A stretch of 19,037 nt of DNA from Ectocarpus siliculosus. Taxonomy: Eukaryota > Sar > Phaeophyceae > Ectocarpales > Ectocarpaceae. The notes beneath the pieces were generated by a model. The model had not been told where the DNA came from. It was given only the letters and a program-made list of their open reading frames with translations, and ran no database searches. Both the position numbers and the translations under genes were made by a program. Below are positions 9,066 to 16,918 of this stretch, in pieces (position 1 is the first letter of the stretch; each line of letters begins with the position of its first letter). The stretch lies in contig FN648632.1 of NCBI GenBank assembly GCA_000310025.1, positions 1 to 19,037 of the forward strand, written 5' to 3'.

Positions 9066-12000
9066 CTGCCGCAAGCTGAAGGAGCCACCTGCGAGGATCA
9101 CGATATGGTAAGGAAGCAGGACAAGGTAGCACGGGTAGCACGTCGAGGTTTATCAACCAGCCAGCCGTACATGGCCAAGCGCACAGGAACGAAACGGGGG
9201 CCGTAACTCGGGGAGTCGTGGGCAAGGACGTGGAGACGTCTGTCGTTGCTTCCGTAAGTTCAACCTTAGTGCAGGAGTCTGTACACAAAACCATGAAAGC
9301 CCATCAATTTATGAGCCTCCCGTGTACCTCTTGGCTGTCGGCACGGGGTTCCCCACGACACTGGCCTCCCGCGTCCTTCGAATCGCTCTGGATGGTGGCA
9401 ATCGCTGCGTTAATGCCGTCGACTCGGGTGTTTCGTAGATGATACAGTGCCGCGCGCCACTCCCGCATCACCTTCAAAGAGGATTTCTTCCAGGGTAGCG
9501 TGGCAGCGACGCAGGCCCGAAGTGGTCCAGGGGGGGGTCTTCACCTTCGTCAGCCGAGCCGTCGCCGGCGCCCTGTGAGTCGTCGCTTTCGAGGTCACCT
9601 GCAAGGCAACGATGACGTCCGCGGTAGCATGAAGTATGCAGTAATATTAGGTCACCATGAGAAGATCGGTACGGAAAAAGCAGGTTTGCATGATTAATGG
9701 TGGGTGCCCGACGGATACGCTCTCCATATACACACCCCGAGATGATCTTACATGAGCCGGCTCCGTGGTTCGGTCGTTCATCTGCGGCCTACGCCTACGG
9801 TGAGATGGGGATACGAAAAGTTTGGATCGAGTTAGCGATTGAGCCCTTCACGACGAGGACAACGTCGTTCTTACCATGTGGCTCGGCGCGCGCGTCCTCG
9901 AGCTCGTCAACGGACTCGTCAGCATCAGCTTCCTCTGAGTCCCCTGACTCGACCGCGTTCTGTTTGGCGAGGAGTTTTTTCACGTAAGATTTTCCCGAAG
10001 CCGTTCGGCGATTTGCCTGCAAACCCGGGCGGAGAACGGGGCGGCAAGGTTGGTGAGCACGTCGCCGATACTATGTCCTCGGAGATGGAGGTAGTGTCTG
10101 AAATCTGTGCAAGGCCTCGCAGGTCTTCCTGTGTCCGTGCGAAAGTCGATTTCGTTTGATACCCAGTTTTGCACCGGTCACGCGGGAGCCGACCATATTG
10201 TTGAAGTATGTCAGCAATAGAGGCGGGGTGGAATATCGTTAGGAAGGAACATCAGACGACGTCCTTGTCGTACGGACATATTGCGCTTTCAAGGACCAAG
10301 TCACGTGAGAGGTCAGAGGTGTATGAAACGAACGCTTGTGGGTTGGGTGTTTTCGTCGCAATATCCTCTTAATACTATTCGCTCTGTTGCCTAGGGTAAC
10401 CTCATCCTTATACCGCCATCTGTCTTCATTCCACACGACGAAGTGCGCGGAATACGCCAACTTCATCTATTGAAGACCGTTAGCCGGCAAAGGTGCCGAA
10501 CATGTTCACCCCACAATCTCTGCTATGGACAACAGCGTTACATCAAGTGTATTGTCACACACCATCTCATCCCCTGATATTCACGTCGACGGGGCCACCG
10601 AAAAGGCTCATGCGTACGGTGAGAAACAGGAGATGGGATCATCTCACCGTGGAAGTCGTGTCATCACGCGTCTTCTTTTCCTCGCGTCCAGACTTGTTCG
10701 ACGGGCTCGCCGACACAGGACCCTTACTAGCCTGCCGAAAGTAAAATCAATTGACATATTGATGTGAACTTGTGCGTGTCTTATGGCGTGAACGACACGC
10801 GTGTTGACGTAATTCGGGCGCGGTTTCAAAGCGGATTGCGTTAAATCAGCCTATGGCAGTCGTGGCTCCGTAAGAAGATGATACCTCTGACGAGGAGGCT
10901 CCGACATGGATGGTTGAAATTGGTTGTCGCGGACTTGACCCGATAAAGTAGGCGCACTCAGGAAGAGACTACAATATAGACGGAGGTGCCTAAAAGTAGT
11001 GGAATTTTGTTGGAAATGGTGGTAAGTGCGGGGAGGATGCAAGGATATGAAATAACTCGTAAACAAACACGTGTATGTGCAAGTCACGTGTACCGTCGCA
11101 TTCTCTGTGATCAGCGGTGTCGATCCTATCAGGGAGGGTATAATGGAAACCACACCAAGAGAATCTGCAGGCAGACGCGGGGAGTATTGACAAATGCAGG
11201 TAATGCGTGTGCTTTCAACACTATCGCACTGCATCAGTAGAAGTCGCAGGCGACGTATGGTTTGCGGCAGGCCGAAGTACACTGTTCGTGGTGGGCAATA
11301 CAACCGTTAGATAGCTCCTGGCCGGAGAGGTGGTCGGGTCTTTTTATCGTGTTATACTACTCGGCATGTGTTCTAAAAGCATGGACCACATGAATGTACT
11401 TCGCCTCCTAGCATCAATCGCCATGTCAGCTTGCCTTCGAGGCAATTTTCATCTGCGTTTACACCCCATAACATGAACAGAACATGAAATGGAAGGCGTC
11501 ACCGTGGCGACCACTACACCTGAGCTGCTCTGGGCATGCCGTACCGGGCAAGCGGCTCACCCCACGCTTTACAGTCCACCACACGTCCTTACATAGATCT
11601 AGTACGTTGCATATGGATTGCTGGGCTGCAGTCAAGTATACCGTGTCTGTCGTTATTCCCGATCTCCACTGTGTAAGAGGTTACCTACTACAGATTGCCC
11701 CAACATATGACGGCACCCTCTTACAACCGATATGACAGGGGGGTCCGGAGGACCTTGGTCACGCAACCCTCTTAAACCGGAGCAACGACTCTAACACGAT
11801 AATCTCGGGGAGTTACCTGATCATTCTTGCTTGGGTCCAGGTTCGCCGCGGCGGGGGCAGCCCTCTCGGCTGGCTTATTCGTGCCGGGGGCCGCCTGCAA
11901 GACGAAGACGAGCAACTACGAGCGGCAAGGTAAACTATACTGATGAAAACGGCATGAACATGCACTTCGTGTTGGGGACGTGCTGCGGCTTTTCAGCTCT

Positions 12001-14500
12001 CGACCTAGAGCATGATTCGGACGCGAGAACGGAAGCACCGAAGGGGGATCAATGTCAAGGCGAATACAACACATCTCCCCCAATACCTTGTTCAAAATTT
12101 TCTTGCTCTTCGCCGCAGATTGGCCGAGTGTTGCGGCTGGCTTCTTCGTGCCGGGGGGCGCCTGCAAAACGAAGACCAGTAACGATGCGCGAGGCAATGT
12201 CGAGGATACAGATAGGAAACATATTGACAGTTTCTTGTCCTTGGGTTTGTGCTTCGGTCATTTACTTCTCGGCCGGCAGCATCACTCGGACGCGCCCATT
12301 GAAGCGTTAAGGAAGGAGCAAGGCGAAAACAACAACTCACAACCATTACCTTAACGTTCTTGTCGTTGTTGCGACGGGCCGCAGTTGGGGCAGGCGTCTC
12401 CTTCGTTGTGCGGGCCTAATACCGATACCATGACGAGTATCAAGGAACAATAACAGTCTATCACGTAAAGTATCGTTTGGATTGTCGGCGCCGTGAAATA
12501 ATCAAAGCAGCGAAGGCAAGGTGAGTGTACGTGCACGATGGTCTAACGTGGGTTTCCCTACATTCGGCGGCTCCCGGGCTTTTGGAGGGGGGCACGCAGG
12601 GGGCGCCGCCCTCCTGGAATTGACATTGCGCAAGACGAGCAGAGGGCGCCGGCGACCAGCGGCCTACAGCTTGATTTGTGGCACCACCTTTCTCAGGTAA
12701 GGTAGTCTAGGGTGCCTGCCAACTCACGCAAGAATAGCCAGCCCTCTTGGCGCTACCCAAATGACGTTCAGTAAGAGTGTCCAGCGCGTTTTCCCATTCA
12801 CAATACGTTCCCAAAATGTAGGTTGGACTCGTGGCGTTCAGCTAGGGTTAGGGGAAATGCTATGGCGGCATGACCCGACAGAGCGTACTATTACCACCAT
12901 AGACTCGCCTTCTGGGCCGCAACCGTTGCGCTCTTCGCCTCCCCCTTCTTCCTCTTCAGCAGCGTAGCCTCCTTCGCGTCAACGCGGGCGGGCAATTCGA
13001 GTACACCGATGTTAGATTTCTATTGGAACGTTACCCTCGCATGCGGTGAATCAGTAGCCACAGAGATTTGACTCTACAGAGGCGGCCTATGTTCAACTAC
13101 GTGGCATAGCGTTCTACTTAACCGGAGTGTGATTTACGTCTGATCCACCCGAGGCCATATAATACGGGTAGAACTCCACACATGCCGGCACTACGCGGAC
13201 AGATACATCGTCGGTAGTTGGGTGTCATCGGCGGAACACACGATATTACCACACCACAACGTTGTACTGCTTACCTCAACGCCTTCCTGGGCCAGGACAG
13301 CCTGCCTCGCCCTCTTCTTAGAGACTCGTTGTGGGCAGCGAAGGCGGCGTCGCGCTCCTTGATCCGGTCAGGGCATGTCGACTTCGACATTTCGGTAAGG
13401 TTCTTCCTCTGCTCAGGAGTCACCTTCCTCCGGGCCGACCGCAGCGTACGGGTGGTGTCGGACTCTGACTCTGACTCGAACTCGGACACGGGCTCGGACA
13501 TCTTCTTCCCAGCGGTCTTCTTAGTATTGGCGGGTGCCTTCTTCTTCCCACCGGCCTTCCTAGTCTTGACGCCTTCTTCTTGCCCCTAGGCGCCGGCTGC
13601 TCCGACACTCCCGAATCTACATCCAGGGGATCCCCCGACGCGCCCTTGGACGCTTTCTTCCGCGTGGCCCCCTCCTCGCCCCGCTGCTCTCTCGCCAGGT
13701 CGACGGGACAACCGGCCGCGCCGGCCCGCGGAGACGTCGGCCGTTGTCCCTTGCGGGTCGGGCGGCCTCCCTTCCTCTGTTTGTCAGAAAGGGTAGGCGG
13801 ATCTACGCATGCGACGCTATCGTCAGAGTCGTCGCGGCTGCAGCCGTTCGCCCCATCCTCGCCGTCGCCGTCATCATCCGTGTCCCCAACTTGATGGATG
13901 GGTCGGTTGTCGTCAATGTCGTCGTCCGAATCACCAAAGACGTCGCGGACTCCATACATAAGGGGGACCCAGGGTGTCGCCGTGGCGGCAGCGGTCTTAG
14001 CTCTGGTACTGGCAAGCACCTGAGTGCGCTGGCGTTAGGAATTATGAGGGCAGACGAGGTGTCGGGGGTCACAACGTGCATGTGTTGTGGATGAGTACGT
14101 TGTACAGACCAGAGGCAGCACACGAAAAGGTAATGTTCATTCGGGCATGATAACGGCACGAAAGGTGAACAACGACGAAGACGCGGATGGCAGTCTACTT
14201 TCGCTTTACTCTACTGCAGATGAGGTCCGAGCGATCAAGTAGTTATTCAGAGGGGGGGGTTGTAAGCACAACCGTTCGTTGTACTCATAGTCGTGCATGC
14301 CGTTGGCATTAGACAATTGACCTCGCACCTCTACAAAGCCGGGACGGAGCACGTCGGGTTCTCACCGGACCAGGCTCTCACATCACGAAGCGCGAGGCAC
14401 CGCGAGGTATTCGGCGAGTCGCATGAAGGGTGCGCTGCATCCTGCTAAGGGTGTTCGGCTTCTTCTTGTGCCTCCACTTCCGGAGACAGTTGTAAGCAAA
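8899..14500 (-). CDS. Multi-exon gene for a low-complexity, charged, probably nuclear protein (overall span)
   Basis: At least 11 exons read on the minus strand from about 14500 down to the stop at 8899-8901; the 5' end is not identified. Most exons are phase 0 at both ends; the last introns are phase 1. Summed, they give roughly 590 residues. The protein alternates acidic blocks (DSDDDIDD, SDDDS, ESESESD, DSEEADADESVDELED) with Lys/Arg/Ala-rich blocks (GGKKKAPANTKKTAGKK) and ends in a strongly basic tail, GGKTKRKRSK. This pattern is known from nucleolar and chromatin-associated disordered proteins; I do not recognise a specific family. Frame breaks at or near G/C runs occur in two exons. The gap 10732-11816 may hide further small exons. 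Confidence 0.6.
9472..9598 (-). CDS. Acidic exon with a one-base excess in a C8 run
   Basis: Acceptor TTGCCTTGCAG, entry phase 1, donor GAAG|GTGATG, exit phase 1. The first half encodes DLESDDSQGAGDGSADEGED; the second half reads LRRCHATLEEILFEG in the next frame. The switch falls at the run of eight C (minus strand, 9528-9538 area). One base fewer gives 126 nt, which fits phase 1 in and out. Alternatively the exon ends earlier at GACGAAG|GTGAAG, also phase 1, and the rest is intron. Confidence 0.5.
9875..10016 (-). CDS. Internal exon, basic then acidic
   Basis: Acceptor CGGGTTTGCAG and donor CACATG|GTAAGA, both close to consensus. Enters in phase 0 and leaves in phase 1. The 47 residues begin ANRRTASGKSYVKKLLAKQN and end in a strongly acidic stretch (SEEADADESVDELEDA). 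The phase-1 exit fits the next exon at 9472-9598 through a glycine codon. This is one of the best supported exons in the window. Confidence 0.7.
10072..10128 (-). CDS. Short internal exon
   Basis: Acceptor GCACGGACACAG, donor GACATA|GTATCG, 19 codons in phase 0 at both ends: EDLRGLAQISDTTSISEDI. The following intron (10017-10071) would be only 55 nt. In minus-strand sense the same frame is open back to about 10258 with protein-like content (ADILQQYGRLPRDRCK), so the exon could start earlier if an acceptor exists that I did not see. Confidence 0.45.
10239..10460 (-). other. Possible exon in a 519-nt gap
   Basis: Minus-strand sense contains CTTCAATAG followed by a frame starting MKLAYSAHFVVWNEDRW and reaching GAT GAG|GTTACC. 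It lies between accepted exons of the 8899-14500 gene and would be phase 0 at both ends, but the donor is weak. Confidence 0.25.
10648..10731 (-). CDS. Internal exon, Ser/Lys-rich
   Basis: Acceptor TTTTACTTTCGGCAG with a good pyrimidine tract, donor TCCACG|GTGAGA. Exactly 28 codons in phase 0 at both ends, starting ASKGPVSASPSNKSGREEKK. Like several neighbours it begins with Ala immediately after the acceptor, as do the duplicated exons at 11817-12415. Confidence 0.65.
10732..11816 (-). other. Long intron or region with unseen exons
   Basis: 1085 bases between accepted exons. The minus strand shows possible splice sites (acceptor CTTGACTGCAG near 11628 with donor GTAAGG 36 nt on; donor TCAGAG|GTATCA near 10888), but phases do not fit those of the neighbours. 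A 150-codon minus-strand frame (10851-11303) has Pro/Ser/His-rich composition typical of non-coding sequence. No element boundaries seen. Confidence 0.35.
11817..11894 (-). CDS. Repeat exon 3, AAPGTNKPA type
   Basis: Acceptor CGTCTTGCAG, donor GATCAG|GTAACT, 26 codons in phase 0 at both ends. Begins AAPGTNKPAERAAPAAANL and ends PSKNDQ. Its first nine residues and its acceptor region closely match the exon at 12087-12161 (APPGTKKPA), and the intron upstream contains a word (CATGATTCGGACGCGA on the plus strand near 12011) matched in the other unit near 12281. Confidence 0.7.
12087..12161 (-). CDS. Repeat exon 2, APPGTKKPA type
   Basis: Acceptor CGTTTTGCAG, donor AACAAG|GTATTG, 25 codons in phase 0 at both ends. 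Begins APPGTKKPAATLGQSAAKSK and ends KILNK. It lies about 270 bp from the exon at 11817-11894, the same spacing as to the exon at 12350-12415, so exon and intron appear to have been duplicated as a unit. Confidence 0.7.
12350..12415 (-). CDS. Repeat exon 1, Thr/Ala/Lys-rich
   Basis: Acceptor CGGTATTAG, donor GTTAAG|GTAATG, 22 codons in phase 0 at both ends. Begins ARTTKETPAPTAARRNN. It shares the Ala start, the T-K-x-P pattern and the 263-bp spacing with the next exon but is the most diverged of the three. Confidence 0.6.
12416..12908 (-). other. Intron region with a weak exon candidate
   Basis: A possible exon near 12560-12617 follows TCAATTCCAG and ends at GAAT|GTAGGG, with Ala/Pro-rich content (GGAPCVPPSKSPGAAE), but its phases do not fit both neighbours. 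The rest is non-coding. Confidence 0.3.
12909..13019 (-). CDS. Internal exon with an apparent GC donor
   Basis: Acceptor GTTCCAATAG, 37 codons in phase 0: starts KSNIGVLELPARVDAKEAT, then a basic helix-like stretch LLKRKKGEAKSATVAAQK. The boundary that fits the reading frame is CAGAAG|GCGAGT, a GC-AG type donor; the frame stops 6 codons later if read through. A GT donor slightly downstream (ATG|GTGGTA) would leave a different phase. Confidence 0.55.
13275..14019 (-). CDS. Large acidic/basic exon with two frame breaks
   Basis: Acceptor GCACTCAG at 14020, donor GTTGAG|GTAAGC at 13275. In minus-strand order: LASTRAKTAAATATPWVPLM, an acidic region (GDSDDDIDDNRP, DTDDDGDGEDG), a basic region (SDKQRKGGRPTRKGQRP), GKKKA, then after a frame change TKKTAGKKMSEPVSEFES and ESESESDTTRT, then TPEQRKNLTEMSKSTC, and after a second change KRARQAVLAQEGVE. 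The breaks are near 13583-13586 (a four-base G/C run) and near 13305-13330. The length is 745 nt; two missing bases would make 747 nt, 249 codons, phase 0 to phase 0, exactly what the next exon needs. So either homopolymer errors or a decaying gene. Confidence 0.6.
14020..14386. other. Intron or upstream region, no exon seen
   Basis: 367 bases between two minus-strand exon calls. No clear exon on either strand; a G8 run lies at about 14252-14259. Confidence 0.35.
14387..14500 (-). CDS. Basic exon at the upstream end of the gene
   Basis: Acceptor CAGTTTTACAG at 14501, 38 codons in phase 0 starting FAYNCLRKWRHKKKPNTLSR and continuing Arg-rich (HATRRIPRGASRF). The proposed donor TTC|GTGATG is weak and an earlier one (CGCG|GTGCCT) is possible. 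Composition fits the rest of the gene but there is no independent proof of membership. No start codon upstream is evident. Confidence 0.4.
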
Positions 14501-14930
14501 CTGTAAAACTGCATTGAGGGTGTTTGACCAATTTCACACAACGTGGTGCGATCATCCCCTTTGCGCTGAGTGGGGGATCTCTAACAGACAACAACAACAT
14601 CTAGCCCTCTACCACCATTATGGTAACCGCACAAAAAATCAGAGGCGAAAGGAAGCTGTAGCCGGGTCACCTAGCTCACGACGTAATCGGCTTGTATCAC
14701 AACGTCGTTGCCAGCGACGAAAACCCAACTTCGCTGGCAAACACCGAGGGCGGGGGGGGGGGGCAGCTAATCTTCCCCGTCCCGCAAATGGGATGTAACC
14801 CCCCCAGCGAAACCCCATCTAGCGGGGGGAAAAACCACCTGTTGTGTGGGTCGGAGGGAAACTCTATGATTGCTTCAACGCTGCACTTTCCGCACCGCCA
14901 CATCTCCGTAATCAATTGAAATATCTTTAG
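14501..14930. other. Spacer between opposing genes with a hairpin and long G/C runs
   Basis: Lies upstream of the minus-strand gene and of the plus-strand transposase remnant, so it could include both 5' flanks. It contains the inverted repeat at 14708-14740, a G12 run at 14752-14763, a C7 run at 14799-14805 in a context like that at 8838, and AGCGGGGGG at 14821. No exon is supported. Confidence 0.4.
14708..14740. repeat. Perfect 10-bp inverted repeat
   Basis: TTGCCAGCGA (14708-14717) and its exact reverse complement TCGCTGGCAA (14731-14740) flank a 13-nt loop. One strand could form a hairpin. A 12-base G run begins 11 bases after the right arm. Confidence 0.8.
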
Positions 14931-15339
14931 CGTTTTCAACCCACCCACGTAATACGAACTGCTTACACGAATGCCATTACCCTGCGCCTCTGTTCCCAGC
15001 CCGCTGACGTGCGCCTACTACGGTTGATGTTTTCAAGACACATGTACCATGGCCATCTCGTGGGGAGTCTAAGCTGTGGCATCATCACGGGAATCTCCAA
15101 CCTTTGTGCTTACGAAGGTATGGTGGTCGTCTGCGAGGCCCTGGAGAGCATCTGGCCAGACCCTTGATGCAGGCCGGACTTGCTGTTCTACGACCTAGCG
15201 TGCAGGATGCGACCCTACCGCATCCTCCATCCCGATGATGGATGGCTACTGACGCGCTACATTGTCGACAGGTGGGCATTATCGTAAAGTGTACAACGCT
15301 TGTAACCTCCGTCAAGGGTATGGTCGGCTGCGGCCCTGA
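14931..15339 (+). pseudogene. KDZ-type transposase fragment, catalytic core
   Basis: One frame runs from 14931 to 15287 with a single TGA at 15165-15167. Before it: SCGIITGISNLCAYEG, then MVVVCEALESIWPDP. After it: PDLLFYDLACRMRPYRIL, HPDDGW, LLTRYIVDRW. One base out of frame, near the GGG at 15274-15276, follows GHYRKVYNACNLRQGYG to a TGA at 15337. KDZ (Kyakuja, Dileera, Zisupton) transposases are known for a YDxxC motif carrying one catalytic Asp and, 25-40 residues on, VDRFH with a second Asp followed by H..C residues. Here these appear as FYDLAC and IVDRW-GHY...NACN in that order and spacing. The first catalytic Asp region and the N-terminal zinc-binding part are not seen. The stop and frameshift mark it as inactive unless they are sequence errors. 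Confidence 0.6.
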
Positions 15340-15660
15340 GAGATTCCCAGCACGACGAGAGGGTTATGCACCGATGCACCATTGTCCGGTTTTCACGCCC
15401 CGCTTGACATTCCCGCGGCCCGGCCATTCATTCGTACGCGTTCCTTCATGATCGGTGGTTCAAATCGTGCAGCCATGACTCCAGCACCATTGTTTGTGTC
15501 GATTACACGCACACTGGTGTGCGACTTTTATGGGTACCATCGCGCAGAGACGTTCGTCACGACCAACCCCAGCAACCTCCCTACTGATGTTACCTGTTTC
15601 CACCGAAACTTCCAGGTTCCACTTTCGCCAACACGCGGAGGAACAGTGCGCCCTTCACAA
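15340..15660 (+). other. Gap between the two transposase parts
   Basis: About 320 bases without transposase-like motifs on the plus strand. Two open plus-strand frames have Pro/Arg/Thr-rich content and look non-coding. Possible acceptors (AAACTTCCAG at 15615, GAGGAACAG near 15650) would let it be an intron; an insertion or deletion scar is an alternative. Confidence 0.3.
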
Positions 15661-15838
15661 CTCATCTGAGGCACGAGACGACCCGACTCTGTGGCACGTG
15701 ACCCCGGAAGGGCAAGAGACGCTCCTGTGGAACAGCTCGCGGGCCGAAAGCAACACCTCCTGGCTCTCGGGTTTGTACCGAATATGATGTTCGTGTTTTC
15801 GTCGTATATATTATGGCAACCGCCACTCCATTTTGTGT
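15661..15838 (+). pseudogene. Probable C-terminal part of the KDZ-type transposase
   Basis: The plus-strand frame ending at the TGA at 15785-15787 reads DDPTLWHVTPEGQETLLWNS and then SSRAESNTSWLSGLYRI. KDZ transposases carry the catalytic Glu in a segment of the form (N/T)..(A/C)EQ.NSWL.G, and AES-NTSWLSGL resembles it; the Glu codon is 15746-15748. In another frame the next bases read NMMFVFSSYILWQPP to a TAG at 15836-15838, which could be the continuation after one more indel. This adds weight to the call for 14931-15339; alone it would be weak. Confidence 0.45.
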
Positions 15839-16015
15839 AGTGAGTCGTGTTTCAACACGTGTATCTGCGTATGTATGAAGAGTTCTGCGCTTTTCAGTGT
15901 ATTTCTTCGTACAACTACAAGCATCCAGGGTCGCACAGAAAGGGGTCGGTACCGGGACTTTCTTCTTCTTTATTTATTTTTTTTTATGTGCGTTCCCCAC
16001 CTTTCTCCTGCGTAG
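15839..16015. other. Pyrimidine-rich stretch before a candidate acceptor
   Basis: A T/C-rich tract (TTTCTTCTTCTTTATTTATT and on, 15959-15985; CCCCACCTTTCTCCTGCGTAG at the end) leads into an AG at 16014-16015, the strongest-looking 3' splice site on the plus strand in this region. Confidence 0.45.
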
Positions 16016-16196
16016 AGCGCGGAGGATTTTCATTATCCAGAACACCACCGAGGCGACCGCCCATAGAGTAGAGTGCTTGATGTGTAGCATTGGAAAAGCA
16101 TACTCTCCTCCTCCGAGACAGGGGCCGCGCCGTCAATGTACGAAATGGAAAGTCCAACTTCCCGCACATGTCGCAAAGGGCATATCACGACCATAA
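16016..16196 (+). CDS. Candidate terminal exon with Cys pairs, unknown protein
   Basis: Follows a strong pyrimidine tract and TAG acceptor, enters in phase 2 and is open for 59 codons to TAA (16194-16196). The product starts ARRIFIIQNTTEATAHR, then has a CxxC pair in VECLMCSIGKAYSPPP and another Cys in RRQCTKWKVQLPAH. A Cys pair, basic loop, then Cys recalls the C-terminal zinc-binding ends of several transposases, but too few Cys are present to name one. Upstream exons are not identified; it might belong to the same degraded element as the KDZ remnant 200 bp to the left. Confidence 0.4.
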
Positions 16197-16664
16197 ACCT
16201 GGGAGAGGGTTGTGTCAAATGACGCTCACCTTGTTTCTACGCGGTATTTCTAGGCTTTGGTACCGAAACAAAACTGTGTTCTAAACGGAGTGCTTCTTAC
16301 CCGATAGAGTCCGTACTTTAGGTTGTCTGAAGTGTACGATAGGGTCGCGTTGTACTTGGAACTATGTTCCTGTGAGTGGATCACTTCTAACATAGCGATG
16401 TGGTGGAATATACATAGTTGTCTTGAACCTTCGGCAGCCCTAGAGTATATGAGTCAATCCTCCGCCATCTTGGTCTCTTAAGCGTTTACTTCCATTTTGT
16501 CTCACCCCCATCCAGGCTTCGGGCACTCCGTCAAACAGATGCCCCGAGTGCTACGCGACTTCTTCCTTAGCCATGCGATCCTGGTCAGGAACGAGACTCT
16601 CCTAAACTCGAACCTCCTGTCCGAAGATGCCAACTTCGACGGTTGAATTGTCCACGTAACACAG
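16197..16664. other. Non-coding, no exon supported
   Basis: The minus-strand frame at 16502-16765 is Pro/Arg/Ser-rich and antisense to a better plus-strand exon. Nothing else is seen. Confidence 0.35.
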
Positions 16665-16791
16665 AGGGGGGGCTTCAGAATTGGAGGAGGTATCGGATGA
16701 CGACGTGGTATTCTCTCGGAAGTGGTTCGCCCCAAGGCGAGTTCACCACATACAACCAACGACAAGCAACCGGATACATACCCAGTTTTAA
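16665..16791 (+). CDS. Candidate terminal exon, acidic then aromatic/basic
   Basis: Acceptor CCACGTAACACAG, entry in phase 2, 41 codons to TAA at 16789-16791. Reads GGASELEEVSDDDVVFSRKW followed by FAPRRVHHIQPTT and ends IHTQF. A TAA lies in frame just before the acceptor, so the open frame begins close to the splice site. A G7 run follows the acceptor. The stop is about 130 bp from the stop of the minus-strand gene at 16919, so the two genes would converge. Confidence 0.4.
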
Positions 16792-16918
16792 CTCGGTGGT
16801 TTCTTTGTGTTGAATGCCCGGAAATTCGTACAGAAATGGTTTTCGTGATAACTGTATTGTCGTCTAAAGTAAGTCATCTGTGTGGTGTCGCGTCAATAGT
16901 TGCCTATACTTTTCGTCG

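Noticed and set aside
8418-9101. 227-codon minus-strand frame
   Set aside because: It spans the true terminal exon in another frame, the 3' flank and the last array units; composition changes abruptly along it.
10851-11303. 150-codon minus-strand frame
   Set aside because: Composition is Pro/Ser/His-rich without motifs and it lies where the multi-exon gene would have an intron.
12350-12415. Histone H3 N-terminal mimic (ART-K-like start)
   Set aside because: The exon reads ARTTKETPAP and the resemblance stops after a few residues; it is better explained as one of the duplicated Lys/Ala exons.
16016-16196. piggyBac C-terminal zinc-binding domain
   Set aside because: Only three Cys are in plausible positions and later Cys/His are missing, so the family cannot be named.
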